A stretch of DNA of 64,000 nt from an uncultured Dokdonia sp. (GTDB lineage: Bacteria; Bacteroidota; Bacteroidia; Flavobacteriales; Flavobacteriaceae): assembly GCF_947496725.1 (NCBI RefSeq), contig NZ_CANMDS010000005.1, positions 124,001 to 188,000 of the forward strand, read 5' to 3'. The position numbers and the translations under genes are program-made. Shown in pieces: positions 55,046-63,606 of this stretch; the stretch's first letter is position 1; each line of letters begins with the position of its first letter. Under the pieces are notes generated by a model. The model made no database searches. It was not told where the DNA came from and saw nothing but the letters and a program-made list of their open reading frames with translations.

Positions 55046-57865
55046 TTAAAACTTAAAGCTGTAGCTTAAGCTAAAATCTTGTCCAGGGCTCCACTTAGAG
55101 AATAACTGGTCTTCTGCTCCAAACGATTGGAAAACACTCTCACGGTCATCATTAAGTAAGTTACCAGCTTTAAAGGTGATAGTTTGATTTTGATCTTCTC
55201 CAAAGGACTTTGAAAGGTTAAACTTAAGATCGTTAAATGGAAGTGTATATACATCTGGTACTTCTTCAGATGCAACAATTTGTAGTGTTTTACCTTGTAC
55301 GTTGTAAAAAAGGCCTGATTTCCATCCTGTTTCTTTAGATTCAAAAGCAATACCTGCATTTAGTAAATAAGGTGATTGTCCTTGTAGTACACGGCCATCT
55401 CCTAGACTTTCACCTTCTCTTAAAAGGTTTTCTCTAAAAATTAGTTCATCAGCATTGTAAGTTTCATTAGACTCAATGATAGATGTGTTTACGTTAAGAG
55501 AGAAATTGTCAAGTCCTATAATATCAAGACTTTTACGTACCTCAAGCTCTATACCATAGACCTCTGCGTCACCAAGGTTTCTGGGTGTTATTTGCCCAGT
55601 CGCTTCTTTAATGAATGTTAGTTCTATAGGATCTTTGAATTCCTTATAAAACCCAGAAAGTGCTACGAAGTCACCTAGTCCAAACTTCTTTTCTTCTTCT
55701 CCGTAAATCTCATAACGAAGGTCGAAGTTGTTTATATATGAAGGCTGTAGATTTATGTTACCTATAAACAAGAGACTATTTATCGGGTCAAAGATTTGTG
55801 CATTAGACGCTTCTTTAAATGATGGTCTCGCCGTTGTTCTTGCAAAAGAAGCTCTCAGTTTTTGAGCACCTTCTTCATTCATATCAAAGATTAAGTTTGC
55901 AGACGGATAAAAATCAAATTTGTCTAAAATTTTCTCACCATCAAAGATTTGTCCATTCTGGTTTTGTCCTGAATAAATAAGATCAAACTTCTCTGCACGT
56001 AAACCTACAATTGCTGTAAACCAGCTAGAAGGTCTAAACTCTTCTGACGCATAAAGCGCAGCAATATTCATATTAGAATCAAAAGAATCATTTTCGTTTG
56101 AATCTTTTCTTACAAAAAATCCAGAATCATCTGTAGCGCTGTAAGCATATTGCCCTAAAATAGCATTTGGATCTCCGTTTAATAACGTAGAGTCGAAGTT
56201 TCTAAATGGTGTAGAAAAACGTATTGTGGCAAAATCACGTTGTTTGTATGTAAATGCTCCTCCAAATTTAAGCTTAGCATCTTTTTCAAAAAGTTGGTGC
56301 TTGCGTGTTAAGTCTAATTTACTTGCTACATTTATTTCATCTAGTTCTCTAAAAAAACGTGAAGCATCACCAGACTCAGATGGACTTATAATAAAATCTC
56401 CAGAATCTTCATTAATTAAGAAAGGAGTTGATCTGAAATCTTTATCATCTACATTTGAAAACGTAGGAGATAATTTCCACTCTGTTGTCCAGCTCGCATC
56501 TTCATTAGTATGTTTACCACTAAAAAAGAGGTTAGTAAGAGCACGCTCTGTGTAAATAAGAACGTCTTTTTTAACCGTGTTACTGTTATCTATACGGTTA
56601 GTTTGTGTCAAGAGAGATGCTCCAGACTCACCATTTTGTATGTGTAGTACATTAAAGCGATACTTAGAGCGGTCTGTCTTGTACGATAGGCCTCCTAGTG
56701 CACTTATTAGTACATTGTTTTCTCCTCTTTCACCTTGTTGCGTTCTATCAGTATTTAACTCAAAAATACTAGGATCTGTATCTTTTCTAAAACGTTGTCC
56801 ATCTACATAATCATCATAATAAGTAGTTTCGTTTTTGTAAGAAACAGAAGCAAGGAAACCGAGTTTGTTGTCACCTACATCATAAGAGTTACCTGTGGTA
56901 AATGACAGGCTCATATCTGCACCACTATTTTCACGTGCTGCTGCTAGGGTAGGGTTAAGTCTTCCAGCAAGAAATTCTGCCGTATTTGGCGTAGTGGTAG
57001 GGAAGTTGAATTCTTGGTTCTCATTAAAAGGGTTACTACGTAAACCGTCATCAAAACCTAAAAAGTCAGTACCACTAGACTCGTTAGTGATGTAATTACT
57101 GTTAAAGTGAAAGTCTGGATTGTAACCTAACCCAATAGATGCGCTAGACTGCTTTCCGTTAGGGATGTCTTTTGTTACAATATCTACAACTCCACCTGTA
57201 AAATCTGCAGGTTGATCTGCAGTAGATGATTTTACTACGATAATGTTTTCAAGTAGTGATGATGGAAAGATGTCTAGTTGTAGTGTATTACGGTCTGGAT
57301 CTAGACCTGGTACATCTACACCATTAAGTATTGTTTTTGTGTAGCGATCTCCAAGGCCACGTACATAAACATATTTACCTCCTTGTACAGATACCCCTGG
57401 TACATTACGTACAGCAGAAGCTACGTTACTTGCTCCACTCTTTTTGATGCTTTCTAATGAAAGACCATCTAGTAACTGCACAGATTTTCTCTGTAGATTC
57501 AAAACAGATTGTTCTGTGTTTTTACGTGCAGTAGTTGTGATGACAACCTCGTCTAGAGACGCTCCAGAAAGTGTTACGTCTAGTACTGTTGTGCTTCCTT
57601 CTTTTACCACAACTTCAGAAATTTGTTGTGTAGTGTATCCCACAAACGAGAATTCGATTACATACGTCCCTGGCTCGACATCCAGCGTGTATTTACCGTC
57701 AAAGTCTGAGGTGGTTCCTTTAGTAGTTCCTTGAACGAGGATGTTTGCAAAAGGTAAAATGTCATTAAGTTGACCGTCATTTACAGTACCTGCAATGGTA
57801 CCAGTTTGAGCTTGTAAGCTTATGGCAGTTACTAAAAGAAAGAATGAATAAATTAAAGTTTTCAT
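55046..57865 (-). CDS. TonB-dependent receptor with CarboxypepD-like N-domain
   Basis: A 939-residue outer-membrane receptor: signal MKTLIYSFFLLVTAISLQA, a carboxypeptidase-D-like domain (TGTIAGTVNDGQLNDILPF ... FDGKYTLDVEPGTYVIEFSFVGY, about 22-100), a plug with NVPGVSVQGGKYVYVRGLGDRYTKTILNG, and a barrel ending in FSLSYSFKF. It follows the lipoprotein gene at 57951 on the same strand with a hairpin in the gap. The substrate is unknown; a phosphate-related role is suggested only by the neighbours. Confidence 0.9.
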   Translation of the reverse strand: MKTLIYSFFLLVTAISLQAQTGTIAGTVNDGQLNDILPFANILVQGTTKGTTSDFDGKYTLDVEPGTYVIEFSFVGYTTQQISEVVVKEGSTTVLDVTLSGASLDEVVITTTARKNTEQSVLNLQRKSVQLLDGLSLESIKKSGASNVASAVRNVPGVSVQGGKYVYVRGLGDRYTKTILNGVDVPGLDPDRNTLQLDIFPSSLLENIIVVKSSTADQPADFTGGVVDIVTKDIPNGKQSSASIGLGYNPDFHFNSNYITNESSGTDFLGFDDGLRSNPFNENQEFNFPTTTPNTAEFLAGRLNPTLAAARENSGADMSLSFTTGNSYDVGDNKLGFLASVSYKNETTYYDDYVDGQRFRKDTDPSIFELNTDRTQQGERGENNVLISALGGLSYKTDRSKYRFNVLHIQNGESGASLLTQTNRIDNSNTVKKDVLIYTERALTNLFFSGKHTNEDASWTTEWKLSPTFSNVDDKDFRSTPFLINEDSGDFIISPSESGDASRFFRELDEINVASKLDLTRKHQLFEKDAKLKFGGAFTYKQRDFATIRFSTPFRNFDSTLLNGDPNAILGQYAYSATDDSGFFVRKDSNENDSFDSNMNIAALYASEEFRPSSWFTAIVGLRAEKFDLIYSGQNQNGQIFDGEKILDKFDFYPSANLIFDMNEEGAQKLRASFARTTARPSFKEASNAQIFDPINSLLFIGNINLQPSYINNFDLRYEIYGEEEKKFGLGDFVALSGFYKEFKDPIELTFIKEATGQITPRNLGDAEVYGIELEVRKSLDIIGLDNFSLNVNTSIIESNETYNADELIFRENLLREGESLGDGRVLQGQSPYLLNAGIAFESKETGWKSGLFYNVQGKTLQIVASEEVPDVYTLPFNDLKFNLSKSFGEDQNQTITFKAGNLLNDDRESVFQSFGAEDQLFSKWSPGQDFSLSYSFKF

Positions 57866-57885
57866 AGGTGTTATAATTCATAAGA

Positions 57886-57909
57886 TTGCCCGCTATAGCT
57901 AGCGGGCAA
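57886..57909 (-). other. Intercistronic hairpin between lipoprotein and receptor
   Basis: Perfect 10-base inverted repeat TTGCCCGCTA/TAGCGGGCAA with a 4-base loop (57896-57899). No U tract follows on the minus strand, so it is likely an RNA stability or processing element rather than a terminator. Confidence 0.7.
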
Positions 57910-57950
57910 ATCTCAATTGATAATTTTGGTGTATTGTGATATTATATTAA

Positions 57951-59201
57951 TTAGTCAATCACACCAGATGTACTTGCTGCTGCAAATGTCCATCCAAATA
58001 CTGTAAGGTCTGCACCGCCAGATGTTCCTGTTGTTGCCCAGTCTGCAGCTTGATCTGTAAATGAAGGAGTGATTATTGTAGACTCACCGTCTCCAGTTTT
58101 TTCTACAAAGATGCTGTTTGCCTCTGTTGGTCCGTTTACTACCCAGTTTGAGAAGCTTACTAAACCGTCTATGTAGTTTTGAGCAACTCCATTGTTGTCA
58201 AGCTCTACATCTTTACCATCTTGGAATCCTGTAGCATATACGTTGTTTGTTGCTCCCTGAGCACCATCACGGTAATCTGCATACTCACCATTTGGAGCAT
58301 CAGCGCTACCTATGATAGTAAGACCATCTATTACAAAAGCACCGTTTAAAGATCCTTCTGGTCCGTCTATTTCAAGTGCGTGGTCAGAAATGTTTCCAGC
58401 TACTACTACAGAGTTTGTGATAGTTCCAGAGTAAGCTTGGTCGATATCAAGACCGTCATCTCCTTGTGCCCATACTAAAAGGTTAGAAGCGTTTACTGTT
58501 CCTCCAAAGAATTCTACTCCGTCATCTACGTTTCCTACAACCTCTACGTGATCTACAGTTGTACCTGTACCTACACCACCTAGTGTAAGACCGTTAATTT
58601 CGTTTCCTTCTCCTATTAATGTTCCTCCGTGACGGATAGAAACATAAGATATTGTTCCAGAATCATCTGCAGCATCTGTACCTCCGTAAAGTCCGTTTGT
58701 ATCATCTGCAGGGATACCTTCAATTTGTGTTGCTTCTATATCACCATCTTCAGAGATAGGTGCTCTTCCTAGTACGATAAGCCCTCCCCATAAACCACGG
58801 GTGTTTTCATCAAGAGTTCCTACTGTCTGTCCTACTGCAATTCCATCTGCAGCAGATGTCATAATGATAGGTGCAGTTGCTGTACCGTTTGCTTCTATTT
58901 TTGCTCCTCTTGCAATTACAAGTACAGATGCGTTTGCCTCTTGACCTGCAAAGGCCTTTATGATTGTTCCCGGCTCTATAGTAAGTGTATTGCCAGCAGT
59001 TACTGTAACACGTCCATCTAGTTCCCAGATTGTATCTGCTGTAAGTGTAAGATCCTCATTGATTTCACCTGTAAGAGTTCCGTTAACTGTCTCTCCTGGT
59101 GTTTCAGTAGGCTGTTCTGTAATAACTATTGGTTGGTCATCATCTCCACAACTTACTAGTAGTGCACTTGCGAATGCTACGCTTAAAAAGAATTTTTTCA
59201 T
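57951..59201 (-). CDS. Beta-helix-like lipoprotein beside a TonB receptor
   Basis: About 416 residues from ATG 59201, giving lipoprotein signal MKKFFLSVAFASALLVSC; upstream codons to 59243 do not look like a start. The body is rich in beta strands with ladder-like Gly/Asp/Asn patterns: TLTIEPGTIIKAFAG, GLWGGLIVLGRAPIS, YVSIRHGGTLIGEGNEINGLTLGGVG and DHVEVVGNVDDGVEFFGGTV, fitting a right-handed beta-helix. I recall such proteins next to TonB receptors in Bacteroidota. A -7-like box (59248-59241, minus) and TTAACA-type repeats lie upstream. Confidence 0.8.
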   Translation of the reverse strand: MKKFFLSVAFASALLVSCGDDDQPIVITEQPTETPGETVNGTLTGEINEDLTLTADTIWELDGRVTVTAGNTLTIEPGTIIKAFAGQEANASVLVIARGAKIEANGTATAPIIMTSAADGIAVGQTVGTLDENTRGLWGGLIVLGRAPISEDGDIEATQIEGIPADDTNGLYGGTDAADDSGTISYVSIRHGGTLIGEGNEINGLTLGGVGTGTTVDHVEVVGNVDDGVEFFGGTVNASNLLVWAQGDDGLDIDQAYSGTITNSVVVAGNISDHALEIDGPEGSLNGAFVIDGLTIIGSADAPNGEYADYRDGAQGATNNVYATGFQDGKDVELDNNGVAQNYIDGLVSFSNWVVNGPTEANSIFVEKTGDGESTIITPSFTDQAADWATTGTSGGADLTVFGWTFAAASTSGVID

Positions 59202-59295
59202 TGTTAATCGAGTTAGTTTTGAATCTTGTTTTGTTCGCTGCAAATATCATCACATTTTCTAGCGGGTGGATTATGGGAGTGTTACGCTTCCTTTA

Positions 59296-59353
59296 TTAAC
59301 AGGTAATATTTATGTTAGTTAAATGTTAAGAGGGTTTGGTTTACTTAACATTT
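59296..59353. promoter_or_regulatory. TTAACA-type repeats upstream of the lipoprotein gene
   Basis: A perfect 10-base inverted repeat AAATGTTAAG/CTTAACATTT (59321-59330 and 59344-59353) and an ATGTTA direct repeat 11 bases apart (59312 and 59323). Read on the minus strand this gives TTAACA-N5-CTAACA. A further TTAACA is at 59296-59301. Confidence 0.5.
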
Positions 59354-59372
59354 GTGAGGAGATGTAGATTAC

Positions 59373-59386
59373 GCTTTCGCGAAAGC
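59373..59386. repeat. Dispersed palindrome, copy 19
   Basis: Intergenic between divergent lipoprotein and dgt genes; perfect 20-base form at 59370-59389. Confidence 0.95.
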
Positions 59387-59428
59387 GTAAAACCCACTAT
59401 CTTGTCTACCTTTAAGAAATAGATAACT

Positions 59429-60763
59429 ATGATGCAATGGGAACGCCTGCTTTCACTCAAAAGACAGGGAGATACAAATAAAAGATTACGAGCAGAGCAA
59501 GATGAAACGAGGTTAGGTTTTGAGGTAGACTATGATCGTATTATATTTTCATCGGCTTTTAGGAGTCTACAAGATAAGACACAAGTAATCCCTTTGTCTA
59601 AAACAGATTTTGTTCATACACGACTCACACACAGTCTTGAAGTAGCTGTTGTAGGGAGGTCTTTAGGAAGACAAGTAGGTAAGCGTATTTTAGAAAAATA
59701 CCCACATCTGGCAGAAGTACACGGTTATAAGATGAATGATTTTGGAGCTATAGTCGCTGCGGCTGCGCTGGCTCACGATATAGGTAATCCCCCCTTTGGT
59801 CATTCTGGAGAGAAATCTATAGGTGATTTTTTTAAAAATGGAGAGGGTAAACGATTTAAGTCTGAGCTTACAGAAAAGGAGTATGAAGACCTTTGTAGCT
59901 TTGAAGGAAATGCAAACGGATTTAAAATTCTTACCGAGTCAAGACCTGGTGCAGATGGTGGCTTGAGACTCTCTTATGCGACTCTGGGTACTTTTATGAA
60001 ATATCCAAAAGAGTCACTACCTCATAAACCTACGAAGCATATAGCCGATAAGAAATACGGTTTCTTTCAAGAAGATAAGGAAGCTTTTAAAGAAGTTGCA
60101 GAGGAGCTGGGACTTATCCAGACTCGTACAGGAGAAGATGTAAGTTATGCAAGGCACCCACTTACATTTCTAGTAGAGGCGGCAGATGATATCTGTTATA
60201 CAATTATAGATTTTGAGGATGGTATAAACCTTGGACTTATACCAGAAGAGTATGCATTAGAGTATCTTATTAAGTTAGTTCCTCATATTAATAGGTCTAA
60301 GTATGCGGCTCTTACTGAAAAGTCTGCACGAGTAGGTTACTTACGTGCGCTTGCTATAGGAACTTTAATAGATGAAGCCGTTTCTATATTTATGGATAAT
60401 GAAGAGGCTATACTCAATGGTATTTTTGCAAAAGGTTTATTGGATAAATCTAGTTATGAAGCACAAATTAACGACGTACTTAAAATAAGTGTCTCAAATA
60501 TTTACCAGAGTGATGAGGTGATCTCAAAAGAGATTGCTGGATATGAAATTTTAAATACATTATTAACAGCGCGTTGTAAGGCTATTACAGAAAAGCCGAC
60601 ACACTACGATAAGCTGGTGATACAATTATTTAAAACACGTACTGGAGAAGATAATTCCCTTTATCAAGAATTGTTGGAAATATGCAATCAGGTATCTGTT
60701 ATGACAGATAGCAAGTCGTTGAAAATTTTTGAACAGCTTAAGGGAATGAATATTTCTAGTTAA
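59429..60763 (+). CDS. dgt: Deoxyguanosinetriphosphate triphosphohydrolase
   Basis: A 444-residue HD-domain dGTPase that turns dGTP into deoxyguanosine and triphosphate. HTRLTHSLEVAVVGRSLG and ALAHDIGNPPFGHSGEK hold the metal-binding His and His-Asp pair; YARHPLTFLVEAADDICYTIID completes the site. ATG at 59429 or one codon later (MM). It may help keep dNTP levels balanced with the nearby nrdBA. A -7-like TACCTTTA (59407-59414) is 14 bases upstream. Confidence 0.95.
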   Translation: MMQWERLLSLKRQGDTNKRLRAEQDETRLGFEVDYDRIIFSSAFRSLQDKTQVIPLSKTDFVHTRLTHSLEVAVVGRSLGRQVGKRILEKYPHLAEVHGYKMNDFGAIVAAAALAHDIGNPPFGHSGEKSIGDFFKNGEGKRFKSELTEKEYEDLCSFEGNANGFKILTESRPGADGGLRLSYATLGTFMKYPKESLPHKPTKHIADKKYGFFQEDKEAFKEVAEELGLIQTRTGEDVSYARHPLTFLVEAADDICYTIIDFEDGINLGLIPEEYALEYLIKLVPHINRSKYAALTEKSARVGYLRALAIGTLIDEAVSIFMDNEEAILNGIFAKGLLDKSSYEAQINDVLKISVSNIYQSDEVISKEIAGYEILNTLLTARCKAITEKPTHYDKLVIQLFKTRTGEDNSLYQELLEICNQVSVMTDSKSLKIFEQLKGMNISS

Positions 60764-60790
60764 ACAAGACTGTTAATCATTATTTTGCAT

Positions 60791-60821
60791 TTGTATTAAC
60801 ACATTTGTTAGCATAACTTTA
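60791..60821 (+). promoter_or_regulatory. Promoter of the M36 peptidase gene
   Basis: TTG at 60791-60793, 20 bases, TAACTTTA at 60814-60821, 25 bases before the ATG. Confidence 0.6.
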
Positions 60822-60846
60822 CCCAGCTTACTAAAATCCTAAATAT

Positions 60847-63549
60847 ATGCTTAAACATTACTCAAAATTTCTTGCTATTCTTTTCTTGTTTGGCGCTGCT
60901 GGTTTGCAGGCCCAAGATTATGTATCCCTATTGCAAGAACAATTAATCAATCAAAGATCTGAGTCTGGAATTACAACCTCAGATGTAGACGACTTGTATG
61001 TGTACAGTCAGTCTAGAACGCAAAAAACAGGCATCACACACGTGTATGCCGGACAGAAATACAATGATATTTCTATTTTTAATGCTGCTGTAAACGGTGC
61101 TTTTAATGGTCAAGAGCTCGTTTATATGACAAATACACTAGAGGCAAACGTAGCTTCACGTGTTAATGCAACGGTTCCACAACTTAATCCTTTGCAAGCG
61201 GCAGCATCTGCAGCAACGAGATTAGGATTAGGTACAGGTTCTTTCTCATTAATTGAAACCGTTACTACCAAGGAGTTCTTACTTAATACGGGTAATGTTT
61301 CTCTAGAAGATGTACCTGTAGAGCTTGTTTACGTGCCGGTAGGTGATGCACTTGTGCTAGCTTGGGACCTTAACATCCATACCCTAGACGGTAAACACTG
61401 GTGGAGTGTGCGCATAGATGCAAGCAGTGGAGAGATTCTTGACCAGAATGACTGGGTGGTTTCTTGTTCTTTTGGAACACATAATCACAAAGCTGTTACA
61501 AGCCGAAAAGTAAAAGAAGAAAACAACTTTACACTTTTTAAGGCAAATCAAGCAAATGCAGCCTTAGCTGGAGAACAGTATTTTGTTTATCCACTTCCTT
61601 TTGAAAGTCCTAATCACGGAGATGCTGCTTTAGTAGTAGAACCACAAGATGCACTTGCATCACCTTTTGGGTGGCACGATACAGATGGAGTAGAGGGAGC
61701 AGAGTTTACAATTACAAGAGGTAATAATGTATATGCACTTGATGACACTGCCGGTGATAATGAAACGACCATTGGCTCATCACCAGATGGTGGAGAAGCT
61801 TTAAGTTTTGACTTCCCCTATAATTTTGATACAAATCCTGTAAATATGTTAGATGCAGCGACAACTAACCTATTCTATTGGAATAATATAATGCACGACG
61901 TTTTATACCAATATGGTTTTGATGAAGAAAATGGGAATTTTCAACAAACCAATTATACAGGTATGGCAGATGGTGATGATTTTGTAGTGGCAGATGCTCA
62001 AGATGGATCTGGACTTAATAATGCAAACTTTGCAACACCACCAGATGGATTTAATCCAAGAATGCAAATGTTCTTGTTTTCTGCATCAGGTCCTCCTGGT
62101 GATCTGGTAACGATTGCTGAGGGTCCTTTAGCAGGTGGTTATGTTGGAGTTCCTTCGCAGTTTGGAGCACCTATCCCAGAAGATGAGGCTATTGTAGGAG
62201 ATCTTGTACTTACTATAGATGATAACTCTGGTGCAGACTCTACAGATGAGTATGATGCTTGTGATGTTATTACAAATGGCGAGGACCTTGTGGGTAAAAT
62301 TGCTGTCCTAAGAAGAGGAGCTTGTGAGTTTGGAGTTAAAGTACTTGCTGCCGAAAATGCTGGTGCCGTAGCTGTTATCGTAGTAAATAACGTGGCAGAT
62401 GCGCCTATCGCAATGGCTCCTGGAGCTGTAGGAGATCAGGTAACAATACCTAACCTAATGGTCTCATTAGAAGATGGTGAGGCTATCATAGCTGCATTAC
62501 TAGCTGGCGAAACAGTAAACGCATCTATTTTATTTACAGGGCCATACCAAGTAGATGGTGATCTTGATAATGGAATTATAGCTCACGAGTATGGTCACGG
62601 TGTTTCAAATAGACTTACAGGTGGTAGAAATAATGCTAACTGTATGCGTACTTGTGTTGAATTTGATAATGATGGTTGTGTTGCTGGTAAGGCTACAGAG
62701 GTGATGAGCGAAGGATGGTCAGATTATTTTGGACTAATGGTAACTATGCAAGAAGGAGATACTGGAGCAGATATACGTGGCGTAGGAACTTTTGCGGTAG
62801 GTGAAGATACAGATGGTGGAGGAATAAGACCTACTCCTTATAGCACAGATCTTGCTATAAACAACTCAACTTATGATAGTGTAGCAACTTTTGAAAATAC
62901 AACGGCTCCACACCCAGTAGGTTATGTTTGGACGACTATGATCTGGGATATGACTTGGAATCTTATAGAAGAATATGGTTTTGATGCAGATATTTACAAC
63001 GGTACAGGAGGTAATAACATCGCATTACAATTAGTGATAGATGGTCTTAAGTTACAACCTTGTAACCCAGGATTTGTAGATGGTCGTGATGCCATACTAG
63101 CAGCTGTAGAGATGAGTCCTTACCTAGCAGATGAAGATGAAAAGGCAGCCGTGGGTTGTATCATATGGAATTCTTTTGCAAATAGAGGTTTAGGATGGTC
63201 TGCAGATCAAGGTGACTGGAGAGAAAGAGAAGATGGTACATCTGCTACAGATTTACCACCAGATAACTTAAACCCTTGTAATGGTCCACTTTCTGTTGCA
63301 GAGGTAGGAGACGGTGTATTTAGTATCTTCCCTAACCCTTCTAATGGAGAGATAAACATTGCAGTAGCAACTCCTCAAGGAGCTGGTACGGTGAAGATTG
63401 TTGATATTAATGGTCGTACAGTATTCTCAAAAGATGTTGTTCTTCAAGATACAGTAAGATTACAGGCAGAAGGTCTGGCAACAGGTATATATTTACTACA
63501 AGTACAGACAGACTTAGGGACTGAGACTACAAAACTCATTATTGAGTAG
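60847..63549 (+). CDS. M36-family (fungalysin) metallopeptidase with T9SS tail
   Basis: A 900-residue secreted protease: signal MLKHYSKFLAILFLFGAAGLQAQ, an FTP-type propeptide, the M36 zinc motif HEYGH at residues 580-584 with third ligand in MSEGWSDYFG, and a PA domain inserted before it (about residues 460-560, VAVIVVNNVADAPIAM). The last about 80 residues are a type IX sorting domain (IFPNPSNGEINIAV ... GIYLLQVQTD). It should be exported to the surface or medium to digest protein. Terminator follows. Confidence 0.94.
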   Translation: MLKHYSKFLAILFLFGAAGLQAQDYVSLLQEQLINQRSESGITTSDVDDLYVYSQSRTQKTGITHVYAGQKYNDISIFNAAVNGAFNGQELVYMTNTLEANVASRVNATVPQLNPLQAAASAATRLGLGTGSFSLIETVTTKEFLLNTGNVSLEDVPVELVYVPVGDALVLAWDLNIHTLDGKHWWSVRIDASSGEILDQNDWVVSCSFGTHNHKAVTSRKVKEENNFTLFKANQANAALAGEQYFVYPLPFESPNHGDAALVVEPQDALASPFGWHDTDGVEGAEFTITRGNNVYALDDTAGDNETTIGSSPDGGEALSFDFPYNFDTNPVNMLDAATTNLFYWNNIMHDVLYQYGFDEENGNFQQTNYTGMADGDDFVVADAQDGSGLNNANFATPPDGFNPRMQMFLFSASGPPGDLVTIAEGPLAGGYVGVPSQFGAPIPEDEAIVGDLVLTIDDNSGADSTDEYDACDVITNGEDLVGKIAVLRRGACEFGVKVLAAENAGAVAVIVVNNVADAPIAMAPGAVGDQVTIPNLMVSLEDGEAIIAALLAGETVNASILFTGPYQVDGDLDNGIIAHEYGHGVSNRLTGGRNNANCMRTCVEFDNDGCVAGKATEVMSEGWSDYFGLMVTMQEGDTGADIRGVGTFAVGEDTDGGGIRPTPYSTDLAINNSTYDSVATFENTTAPHPVGYVWTTMIWDMTWNLIEEYGFDADIYNGTGGNNIALQLVIDGLKLQPCNPGFVDGRDAILAAVEMSPYLADEDEKAAVGCIIWNSFANRGLGWSADQGDWREREDGTSATDLPPDNLNPCNGPLSVAEVGDGVFSIFPNPSNGEINIAVATPQGAGTVKIVDINGRTVFSKDVVLQDTVRLQAEGLATGIYLLQVQTDLGTETTKLIIE

Positions 63550-63573
63550 TAGCTTTAAGTCTAAATTATTTAA

Positions 63574-63606
63574 AATCGGTAGGTCACAAGCCTGCCGATT
63601 TTTTTT
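63574..63606. terminator. Bidirectional terminator
   Basis: Stem AATCGGTAGG/CCTGCCGATT (one T-G wobble), seven-base loop, T run to 63606; lies between M36 and dxs ends. Confidence 0.88.
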
